NCBI GenBank assembly: GCA_964579725.1
Contig: CAZOHG010000110.1
Coordinates: 1 to 7,055 of the forward strand
DNA length: 7,055 bases
Origin: CAZOHG01 sp964579725
GTDB lineage: Bacteria; Zhuqueibacterota; JdFR-76; BMS3Abin05
Direction of reading: 5' to 3'
Shown piece after piece: positions 1 to 5,496 of this stretch. A model generated the notes under the pieces. That model saw only the letters and a list, made by a program, of their open reading frames with translations, ran no database searches and was not told the DNA's origin. The position numbers were made by a program, and so were the translations under genes. Position 1 is the first letter of the stretch. Each line of letters starts with the position of its first letter.

Positions 1-199
1 CATCCATGATGCGCACGCCGCGTCCGCTGCCAATGGCCAGATAACGATCGCTTATCGGGGCAATGGTGTTACAATCACCGATGGGCAAATAGCCCAATAA
101 GGTAATATTGCTGTCAACTGCCATCATTTTGTTTTGGGAAAAAGCGCCTGTGCTGAAAACAAACAATAAGAAAATCGGTAGGTAAAGAACCCTTTTCAT
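1..199 (-). CDS. Exported protein, N-terminal part only; possible LVIVD-repeat beta-propeller
   Basis: The first 66 codons of a gene running off the left edge are visible. The start is ATG at 197-199, preceded by a strong AAGGAGG (208-214) at 8 bases. Residues 1-21 form a signal peptide: a basic MKR start, a hydrophobic core (LPIFLLFVF) and a likely cleavage near AFS/Q. The mature part then reads LLGYLPIGDCNTIAP and RYLAIGSGRGVRIMD. A short strand, then a 'visible/is present' segment, then G-x-x-I-x-D resembles one LVIVD repeat, found in secreted or surface beta-propellers. That family call rests on about one repeat unit and is inference. Other beta-propeller or WD-like exported proteins would look similar. 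Export is well supported; molecular function is unknown. It has its own upstream region and is separated from citrate synthase by a terminator, so it is probably a separate transcript. Confidence 0.7.
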   Translation of the reverse strand, partial: MKRVLYLPIFLLFVFSTGAFSQNKMMAVDSNITLLGYLPIGDCNTIAPISDRYLAIGSGRGVRIMD

Positions 200-402
200 A
201 AGTTTAGCCTCCTTACTTTAAAAAAAGAATTCTTGTACGTCCAACTCAACAGAGCCATTCCATTGACAAATTTATTTTCCCTTTTTTCTGAATCAAGAGC
301 CTTGTGGGCACAAAAAAAAAGCTCTTGTGCGCAAAAACCTTTGCGTGTTACGCTATGTTATCGAAAAAAGGCCTTTTCGCGAGGGGGTGTTTACAACAAA
401 AT

Positions 403-459
403 ACGTTGATTTTAGGGCCAACAGAAAATCACCCCGTTTTTTCCCATGACGTTGATTTT
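403..459. repeat. 11-base direct repeat, two copies
   Basis: ACGTTGATTTT occurs at 403-413 and again at 449-459, 46 bases start to start. The TGATTTT part of the first copy also pairs with AAAATCA at 425-431. It could be a binding-site pair or part of a folded RNA, or it could be chance in an AT-rich stretch. No family is recognised. Confidence 0.3.
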
Positions 460-521
460 CCCCGGCAAACCAAAGCCCCCTGTGAAAAAATGGAATTGCA
501 AAAATAGCCGTCGTCACCCGT

Positions 522-550
522 AGCCCGCTCGCTTTGTTTGGCGGGCTTTT
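522..550 (+). terminator. Plus-strand terminator-like hairpin
   Basis: AGCCCGC (522-528) pairs perfectly with GCGGGCT (541-547) around a 12-base loop, and TTTT plus AAT follows on the plus strand. The minus strand has no T-run after the stem, so the orientation favours plus-strand transcription. The T-run is short and no convincing plus-strand gene lies upstream, so it may instead end an unannotated small RNA or limit antisense transcription. Confidence 0.45.
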
Positions 551-620
551 AATCGTCGAATAAAACTCTCTAAATTTCCTCACATCCGGCTTAACGGGTT
601 ATTTTTCCGCGGGCAGGCAT

Positions 621-654
621 AAAAAAAGGGGGGAAGTGATTGGCTTCCCCCCTT
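621..654 (-). terminator. Intrinsic terminator of citrate synthase
   Basis: The 9-base arms GGGGGGAAG (628-636) and CTTCCCCCC (644-652), extendable by two A-T pairs, enclose a 7-base loop. Read on the minus strand the stem is followed at once by T7 (627-621). It starts about 18 bases past the citrate synthase stop codon. Strong GC stem, short loop and T-run together make this a textbook rho-independent terminator for that gene. Confidence 0.92.
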
Positions 655-671
655 GGTACCCTAATTTTCAA

Positions 672-1979
672 TCACTTCTTGATGCCGGCGACTTCTTCCA
701 ACATGTCGGTTGTAACGGATTTGGGCCGTTCGATGGGATAGCCCAAAGCTCGGTCCCAAACGATATTGGAAAGCACGCCAATGGCTCGCCCTACACCAAA
801 CAGGACGGTGTAGTAATCGTATTCCTTCAATCCATAGTGCCATTGAATCACACCGGATTGGGCATCGACGTTCGGCCACGGATTCTTGGCTTTTCCTTGT
901 TCCTTCAAGATAGGCGGAACCACCTTGTACAGCATGTCGACATATTTAAATATCGGATCGTCTGGCAAATGCTTGAGGCAGAAATCCCGTTGCGCCTGGT
1001 AACGCGGATCGGTTTTTCGCAGCACTGCGTGGCCAAATCCGGGAATCACCTGGCCGGAATTCAGCGTATCCCAGACAAATTTTTTCATCTCCTCTTCCGT
1101 GGGTTCCTTGCCACCCATTTTTTCCATGACGCCCTGAATCCAACGCAGCACTTCCTGATTGGCCAGGCCGTGCAGCGGGCCGGCCAAGCCGTCCAGCATT
1201 CCGGAAATGGCATAATAGGGGTCGGACAATGCACTGGCGATCAAATGACCCGTGTGGGCGCTGACATTACCGCTTTCGTGATCGCTGTGCAAAATGAAGT
1301 ACAAGCGCGCCACATCGTCGTACGGAGCGTCGATTCCCATCATGTGGGCAAAATTGCCGCCGAAATCCAAATTGGGATCGGGCTGAATAATCGTGTCACC
1401 CCGATATTTCATCCGGTAAATGTAAGCGGCAATTTGGGGCAATTTCGCCAGCAAATTCAAGGCATCCTCGTAGGCCGGATCCCAGTAATCCATTTTGCTC
1501 ATGCCTTCAGCGTAGCGTTTGGCAAAAATCGATTCGCGTTGCATCGCCAAAACCGCGGCGGCAAACATCGTCATGGGATGGGTGTCGCGGGGCATGGCTC
1601 GCAACACGTCGAAAACGTACTGGGGAACGTGCTGGCGTTTTTTGAACTCTTCCGCCACTTCTTCCACTTCCTTTTTCGTGGGAATGTCACCCGTCAGCAA
1701 CAGATAAAAATGGCCTTCCACGTAGGGCATTTCGGCATTCGGAACCTTGGGCAATTTTTCCAGCACTTCGGGGATTGTGTACCCGCGAAAACGAATACCT
1801 TCCATTGGATCCAAATAGGAAATATCGGTCACCAGGCATTTAACTCCTCGCATTCCGCCAATGGCCTGGCCAATGGTAACATCACTCAAATGTACGTTAC
1901 CATATTCCTTCACCAATCGCGTGGTACGGGGGCGATGGGCTTGAATCTTTTCAAACAGCTTGTCTTTTAATCCGCTCAT
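672..1979 (-). CDS. gltA: Citrate synthase, eukaryotic/mitochondrial type
   Basis: Condenses acetyl-CoA with oxaloacetate to citrate and CoA, the entry step of the citric acid cycle, in the cytoplasm. The 435-residue protein matches animal mitochondrial citrate synthase along its whole length, without a targeting presequence. Landmarks are GGMRG (41-45), LDPMEGIRFRGY (56-67), HSDHESGNVSAH (231-242), GPLHGLANQE (267-276), GHAVLRKTDPRY (316-327) and NVDAQSG (370-376). The catalytic triad is therefore His270, His317 and Asp372, equivalent to His274, His320 and Asp375 of the pig enzyme. RPKS near 418-421 is also typical. This class is known in some bacteria, such as Geobacter, and differs from the allosteric, NADH-inhibited enterobacterial type. 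The ATG start has AGGAGGT five bases upstream (1984-1990). It is a single-gene unit with its own terminator, with no other citric acid cycle gene in view. Confidence 0.97.
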   Translation of the reverse strand: MSGLKDKLFEKIQAHRPRTTRLVKEYGNVHLSDVTIGQAIGGMRGVKCLVTDISYLDPMEGIRFRGYTIPEVLEKLPKVPNAEMPYVEGHFYLLLTGDIPTKKEVEEVAEEFKKRQHVPQYVFDVLRAMPRDTHPMTMFAAAVLAMQRESIFAKRYAEGMSKMDYWDPAYEDALNLLAKLPQIAAYIYRMKYRGDTIIQPDPNLDFGGNFAHMMGIDAPYDDVARLYFILHSDHESGNVSAHTGHLIASALSDPYYAISGMLDGLAGPLHGLANQEVLRWIQGVMEKMGGKEPTEEEMKKFVWDTLNSGQVIPGFGHAVLRKTDPRYQAQRDFCLKHLPDDPIFKYVDMLYKVVPPILKEQGKAKNPWPNVDAQSGVIQWHYGLKEYDYYTVLFGVGRAIGVLSNIVWDRALGYPIERPKSVTTDMLEEVAGIKK

Positions 1980-1980
1980 G

Positions 1981-1998
1981 TTAACCTCCTATGGTTAA
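1981..1998 (-). promoter_or_regulatory. Hairpin over the citrate synthase ribosome binding site
   Basis: In the mRNA sense, TTAACC (1998-1993) can pair with GGTTAA (1986-1981) across a 6-base loop. The last two G of the AGGAGG ribosome binding site lie in the stem and the rest in the loop, and the start codon follows one base after the stem. A second TTAACC (2008-2003) lies exactly 10 bases further upstream and could pair with the same GGTTAA. The repeats and complementarity are seen directly; a role in translation control is inference. Confidence 0.35.
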
Positions 1999-2025
1999 TT
2001 TAGGTTAAGAGTTGAATTGTTCCAT

Positions 2026-2037
2026 CCTGAATTCAGG
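2026..2037. promoter_or_regulatory. 12-base perfect palindrome upstream of citrate synthase
   Basis: CCTGAATTCAGG is a perfect 6+6 palindrome about 50 bases before the citrate synthase start, in the only intergenic space from which that gene could be transcribed separately. Position and symmetry suit an operator for a dimeric regulator, but no known regulator motif is recognised and no clear -35/-10 pair anchors it. Confidence 0.3.
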
Positions 2038-2067
2038 CCCGTTTGGGCTTTGAACGCTTGTCAATTT

Positions 2068-2083
2068 AATCGGCAAACCGATT
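2068..2083 (-). terminator. Weak stem-loop after the ABC ATPase gene
   Basis: AATCGG (2068-2073) and CCGATT (2078-2083) form a 6-base stem with a 4-base loop, beginning two bases past the ATPase stop codon. Read on the minus strand it is followed by AAATTG rather than a T-run, so it is a weak terminator at best. It may protect the 3' end or let some transcription continue into citrate synthase. Confidence 0.35.
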
Positions 2084-2084
2084 T

Positions 2085-2942
2085 TCAAAGAGCAAAGGCA
2101 CGGTGTAAGTGAACCAATTGCCGGGTGTACCAATGCCGGGGTTCGGCAATCAGGGTTTCCGTTTCTTCAACCTCTACCAATCTCCCTTCAAATAGAATTC
2201 CAATCCGATCAGCTATTTTCTCCACAATAGCCAAATCGTGTGAAATAAAAAGAATGGCCATTTTAAAGCGCTGTCGAATTTCCTCAAGCAAGCCAATCAT
2301 TTCTTGCTGGAGCGGCATGTCCAGCGCGGACGTCGGTTCGTCCGCAATAAGCAGCGCCGGGTTGGCAATGAGCAGCCCGGCCAAAAGAAAGCGCTGCTGC
2401 TGCCCTCCCGAAAGCTGAAAAGGAAATTGACGCAAAAATTTGGCATCGGTCGGGAGCTGCACCTGCCGCAAAGCCCTTTCAATAAGCGCCCACTGCTCCT
2501 TTTTGTCGCGGGTTCGCGTCCGGGCTATTTCTTCCAACTGCGACCGCAAGCGAAAAACCGGATTTAACGCAGCCCCCGCATTTTGGGGCAAATAGCTCAT
2601 TTTACGTCCCCAAAATTCTTGCAGGCGTTTTTCAGGGAGATGGGTAATATCTGTCCCTTTTATAAAAATTCGGCCTTCCGCAAGGCGAAGTTCCTGCGGC
2701 AAAACGCGCAAAACGGTTTTTGCCAGTGTGGTTTTCCCCGCGCTCGATTCACCCAAAAGACCGAATACTTCCCCGCGCCGGATGGAAAAGGAAACGCCGT
2801 CTAAAATGGTTCGACCCGAATTTACGACCACCTTGAGACCTTCCACCCGAAGAACGGGTTCGGGTGTGACGTCCCCCCTACGCTCTTTTCGCTCCGATGA
2901 ATTTTTCATTCGCCTTGCCTGTTTTCCTCCTGTCACTGCCAT
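2085..2942 (-). CDS. Oligopeptide/dipeptide-type ABC transporter ATPase
   Basis: This is a nucleotide-binding subunit that would power solute import at the inner face of the cytoplasmic membrane. The 285-residue protein has Walker A GESSAGKTT (64-72, a variant of the usual GESGSGKS), Q-loop Gln120 in SYLPQNAG, signature LSGGQQQR (177-184), Walker B LLIADEPTSALD (197-208) and H-loop His235 in SHD. The LNPV segment after the Q-loop and the EPRHWYTRQL tail (267-276) place it with DppD/OppD-like ATPases. It ends soon after that tail, lacking most of the longer C-terminal region common in OppD. The first ATG overlaps the lipoprotein gene's end by 10 bases and has no ribosome binding site. ATG at 2907-2909 (residue 12) follows an AGGAGG (2926-2931), but 16 bases away, so the start is uncertain. 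Residues 1-27 are basic and outside the domain. Substrate is unknown and no permease is adjacent. Confidence 0.9.
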   Translation of the reverse strand: MAVTGGKQARRMKNSSERKERRGDVTPEPVLRVEGLKVVVNSGRTILDGVSFSIRRGEVFGLLGESSAGKTTLAKTVLRVLPQELRLAEGRIFIKGTDITHLPEKRLQEFWGRKMSYLPQNAGAALNPVFRLRSQLEEIARTRTRDKKEQWALIERALRQVQLPTDAKFLRQFPFQLSGGQQQRFLLAGLLIANPALLIADEPTSALDMPLQQEMIGLLEEIRQRFKMAILFISHDLAIVEKIADRIGILFEGRLVEVEETETLIAEPRHWYTRQLVHLHRAFAL

Positions 2943-4519
2943 TTGTACAGATAAAAATAGGTGCTAACCGGATGAAATGCCGGTTTTTTCAGGCGCTTCC
3001 GGTAGGCAATGACTCGATCCGGAATGTACAAAAAGGTGACCGGCTGGTCTCGGTAAATAAGCGACTGCAACTTCCACCACAAGGGTTTCGCTTCTTTCGG
3101 GTCGGCCACATTTTCCACCCGATCAATGAGCGCGTCCACGCGGGGGTTTCGATAAAAAAACCGGTTGAATCCGCTGTGAATAGAGGACGAATGCCAAAAC
3201 GAGCGCAATTCCAATTTGCTGGACAGCCGCCACGCCGAAAGCACCGCATCGTAGTCACCGCTTTTAAACCGGTCAAGAAAAATCGACCAGTCGTACAATT
3301 GAATGTGGGCGTCCACGCCAATCTTTCTCAACTGCGCTTGAATAAGCACGGCCAAATCGCGCCGAACCGGATTACCAAAATTGGTCATGAGCTCAAAGCG
3401 AAAGGACTTTCCGTTTTTTTCAAGAATCCCGTCTCCGTTTCTGTCCTTCCACCCCAATTCAGCCAACATCGCGCGTGCCCGATCCGGATTAAATTCAAAG
3501 GGCCGAATTGTATCGCAATACGCCCAGGATTGGGGCAAAACCGGACTGTTACACACCCGGGCAAAACCGCTGAACACATTGCGGACAATGCGATTGCGGT
3601 CAATAGCCATGGTGAGCGCCTGGCGGACTTTCGAAGAACGAAACAGCGGATCGCGCAAATTCCAACCGACAAAACCATACGCCATGTCGGGAAAATGTTC
3701 AATGACCAGATCGGGTCTTCCCCGAAGGCGGCCTACCTGTCGAATCGACACACCTTCCAAAATATCGATTTCGCCGTTCAATATTTGGGACAAACGCACC
3801 GACGCATCCGGAACAATTTTGAAAATCACATCTTTGATTTTCGGATCGCCCCGCCGAAAATAGGTAGGGTTGGCTGTCAATTGAATGGACTGCTGGCTCA
3901 CCCACCGCAACAACAAATACGCTCCATCGGTTACGGGAAATCGGTTAAACCGCGATTTTTGCCACTCTTCCGGCGTGAGCCCATTTAGGACGTGCTCCGG
4001 CAAAATAAATCCTTCATTGACATCGCTCAATTGCCCGGGATAACGCCGCGCAAAATAGAAACAGACGGTTGAATCGTTCACGGCCACCACGCTGTCGATC
4101 TGGGATTTCTCCGATTGAAAAATCCAGCCCAGACGGGGATTGATTTCCGCCCGGTAGGTAAAGACCACATCTCGGGCGGTAACCGGTGCTCCGTCACTCC
4201 ACATTACGCCACGCCGCAAAAAAAACGTCACTTTGCGGCCATCCCGGCTAAATACCCACTTTCGAGCCAATTCCGGGCGAAATCCGTTGAAATGCGGCTT
4301 TTCCTCAAGCAAATGAAGGAAAAGCTGTTTTTGGACATCATAATCAATAGAGCTGGTGCTCATAATCGGATTCAGGCTGAGCACATCCGCCGGAAGCCCG
4401 ATGACCAAGGCAGTCGAAGGAGATTTTTGTTGGCACCCGACCAAAAATATGACAAAGAACAGCGCCACACTACCAAACAGGACGTACTTTCCCTGAAAAT
4501 GAGAACTAAAAGACCACAT
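2933..4519 (-). CDS. Extracytoplasmic solute-binding lipoprotein, family 5 (peptide/nickel type)
   Basis: The 528-residue protein has a hydrophobic signal (12-28) and lipobox LVGC (26-29), so Cys29 should be lipidated and the protein anchored outside the cytoplasmic membrane. Family 5 landmarks follow: LNPIMSTSS (49-57), FRPELARKW (80-88), the signature-like FFLRRGVMWSDGAPVTARDV (99-118), the GAYLLLRW turn (199-206), QALTMAIDRNRIV (300-312) and the LGWKDRNGDGILEKNGK stretch (355-371). The latter looks EF-hand-like but is usual in this family. These proteins capture oligopeptides, dipeptides, nickel complexes or sugars; the ligand here cannot be told from sequence. The ATG overlaps the end of cdsA by 14 bases (4506-4519) and has no ribosome binding site, suggesting translation coupled to cdsA. 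The ATPase gene overlaps its 3' end. The usual two permease genes are missing between or beside them. Confidence 0.92.
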   Translation of the reverse strand: MWSFSSHFQGKYVLFGSVALFFVIFLVGCQQKSPSTALVIGLPADVLSLNPIMSTSSIDYDVQKQLFLHLLEEKPHFNGFRPELARKWVFSRDGRKVTFFLRRGVMWSDGAPVTARDVVFTYRAEINPRLGWIFQSEKSQIDSVVAVNDSTVCFYFARRYPGQLSDVNEGFILPEHVLNGLTPEEWQKSRFNRFPVTDGAYLLLRWVSQQSIQLTANPTYFRRGDPKIKDVIFKIVPDASVRLSQILNGEIDILEGVSIRQVGRLRGRPDLVIEHFPDMAYGFVGWNLRDPLFRSSKVRQALTMAIDRNRIVRNVFSGFARVCNSPVLPQSWAYCDTIRPFEFNPDRARAMLAELGWKDRNGDGILEKNGKSFRFELMTNFGNPVRRDLAVLIQAQLRKIGVDAHIQLYDWSIFLDRFKSGDYDAVLSAWRLSSKLELRSFWHSSSIHSGFNRFFYRNPRVDALIDRVENVADPKEAKPLWWKLQSLIYRDQPVTFLYIPDRVIAYRKRLKKPAFHPVSTYFYLYKWQ

Positions 4520-5333
4520 ATTTCAAATACAAATAAATCAAGGGCGAAATGAGAAACAAAACGTCAAATCGGTCGAACACCCCCCCGTGGCCGGGAAGCA
4601 AATTGGAAGAATCCTTCACACCGGCGTCCCGCTTAAACATCGACTCACTCAAATCGCTGTACTGCCCGAAAATCCCGCAAATGGCACCCAATCCCAACGA
4701 TTCCCCAAGGCTCAGGTAAGTGGGGAACCAAAGCGTTGCCAGCACCGGAATAAGAAGCATGCCCAAAAATCCGCCCACGGCCCCTTCAATTGTTTTGTGG
4801 GGACTAATTTTGGGGGCGAGTTTGTGCTTCCCCACGGCATTTCCCACAAAGTACGCCACCGAATCCCCAAACCACACGGTAATAAAAATCGTGAGGATCC
4901 AGATCCCGCCTGTCACGTAGGGCAGATTTAATTCCTTCGGAAGCTCCCGAATGGCGTTGAAAAAACTCAGCAAGACCGCTAAATACAGCACACCCAGAAC
5001 CGTAATCGCAATATTGTTGTACTTCGAGCCCTTTGTCCGGTACATTTCGAGGATACTAATGGCCACAACGGCTACGGCAAGCCAGTAAAGGGTGTATGCG
5101 TGGTCGAAAAAATAAAAATCCCAGGTAACCAGCAGCGCAAACAGGTAACCCGGGACGTAATTGGGGAAATCGCCTCTCCGCTCGGCCATGTCGTAGAACT
5201 CACGAAGGGCGAACAATAGAACCAAATCAATGAAAATAAGGAACGGCACTTTACCCCAAAAGGCCAGTGCCAAAACAATCGGGCCGCCCACCACCGCTAC
5301 CAGAACCCGATTTTTCAGTTGTCCAAGCGCCAA
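4506..5333 (-). CDS. cdsA: Phosphatidate cytidylyltransferase (CDP-diacylglycerol synthase)
   Basis: Makes CDP-diacylglycerol from phosphatidic acid and CTP, the precursor of bacterial phospholipids, in the cytoplasmic membrane. The 275-residue protein has about eight hydrophobic segments (for example 10-40, 81-95, 108-126, 143-157, 186-204, 258-272). The CdsA signature lies at 231-257: S-x-F-K-R, then KD at 240-241, then PGHGG (247-251) and DRFD (254-257). WFGDSVAYFVG (154-164) and PHKTIEGAVGG (178-188) are also conserved in the family. Length is normal. The start is TTG at 5331-5333, chosen because AAAGGAG (5339-5345) sits five bases before it and the first residues (ALGQLKNRV) fit a CdsA N-terminus. 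In many bacteria cdsA sits with uppS and dxr; here it is followed by an ABC binding protein and preceded by a UDG-like gene and pyrD. Confidence 0.96.
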   Translation of the reverse strand: MALGQLKNRVLVAVVGGPIVLALAFWGKVPFLIFIDLVLLFALREFYDMAERRGDFPNYVPGYLFALLVTWDFYFFDHAYTLYWLAVAVVAISILEMYRTKGSKYNNIAITVLGVLYLAVLLSFFNAIRELPKELNLPYVTGGIWILTIFITVWFGDSVAYFVGNAVGKHKLAPKISPHKTIEGAVGGFLGMLLIPVLATLWFPTYLSLGESLGLGAICGIFGQYSDLSESMFKRDAGVKDSSNLLPGHGGVFDRFDVLFLISPLIYLYLKYVVF

Positions 5334-5338
5334 AATTG

Positions 5339-5345
5339 CTCCTTT
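5339..5345 (-). promoter_or_regulatory. Ribosome binding site fixing the TTG start of cdsA
   Basis: Read on the minus strand this is AAAGGAG, five bases upstream of TTG (5333-5331). No ATG or GTG occurs at suitable spacing in the same frame, so the site decides the non-ATG start. Confidence 0.75.
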
Positions 5346-5377
5346 CTTCTAAAATACACCGTGAATTTTTATTTTTC

Positions 5378-5407
5378 AAAAAAGCGGTCCCGAAGTTTCA
5401 ATACCGC
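5378..5407 (-). terminator. Terminator between the UDG-like gene and cdsA, with a competing stem
   Basis: Read on the minus strand, GCGGT (5407-5403) pairs with ACCGC (5388-5384) around a 14-base loop, and T6 (5383-5378) follows directly, a plausible intrinsic terminator for the pyrD/UDG-like transcript. The stem is only 5 base pairs. The loop carries TTCGGG (5394-5389), which is complementary to CCCGAA (5418-5413) just upstream. The two pairings interlock, so the RNA could form an H-type pseudoknot or switch between terminated and read-through forms. Confidence 0.6.
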
Positions 5408-5496
5408 AAAATTTCGGGCAGCGATTTCCCTTCCTTGCATGTCTTCGAAAAGTCAATCTATTTAAAAACGACTCACATATTTTTTCAGAGGCAGTG

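Larger units (their letters stand above)
200..620. other. Gene-poor intergenic stretch with several inverted repeats
   Basis: I see no convincing protein gene here. It holds the ribosome binding site of the leftmost gene (208-214), a palindrome AAGAATTCTT (225-234), and stem pairs AAGAGC/GCTCTT (295-300 with 321-326, enclosing an A9 tract), CGCAAA/TTTGCG (330-335 with 340-345, 4-base loop), AAAAGGCCTTTT (366-377) and TGATTTT/AAAATCA (407-413 with 425-431). On the plus strand the series ends in a terminator-like hairpin at 522-550. A TTGACA at 263-268 faces the plus strand but lacks a good -10 hexamer at the usual spacing. Two open frames of 67 and 76 codons cross the region on opposite strands. 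Neither has a clear ribosome binding site or a recognisable motif, and I do not call them genes. The promoter of the leftmost gene must lie here, but I cannot place it. Confidence 0.5.

Noticed and set aside
359..370. EF-hand-like DRNGDGILEKNG in the solute-binding lipoprotein (residue numbers)
   Set aside because: A GDG-containing turn at this place is common in family 5 binding proteins, so it gives no separate evidence of calcium binding.
304..507. A 67-codon plus-strand frame ending just before the hairpin at 522-550
   Set aside because: It starts at GTG without a good ribosome binding site, and the product has no family resemblance and runs through A-rich and hairpin sequence. The terminator position is suggestive, so the stretch is reported as a possible small RNA instead.
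636..1970. A 444-codon open frame on the plus strand opposite citrate synthase
   Set aside because: The opposite strand encodes an unmistakable full-length citrate synthase. The plus frame has no ribosome binding site, is rich in His, Phe and Gln as expected from reverse reading of biased codons, and shows no domain.
2897..3988. A 363-codon open frame on the plus strand opposite the solute-binding lipoprotein
   Set aside because: Same mirror effect: the minus strand carries a complete lipoprotein with lipobox and family motifs, and the plus frame has no recognisable motif.
5351..5379. A TTGAAA, 17-base gap, TATTTT promoter-like pair on the minus strand before cdsA
   Set aside because: The spacing is ideal, but transcription would begin at about 5344, within the cdsA ribosome binding site, leaving almost no leader. 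The sequence is also AT-rich enough for this to arise by chance next to the T-run of the terminator.
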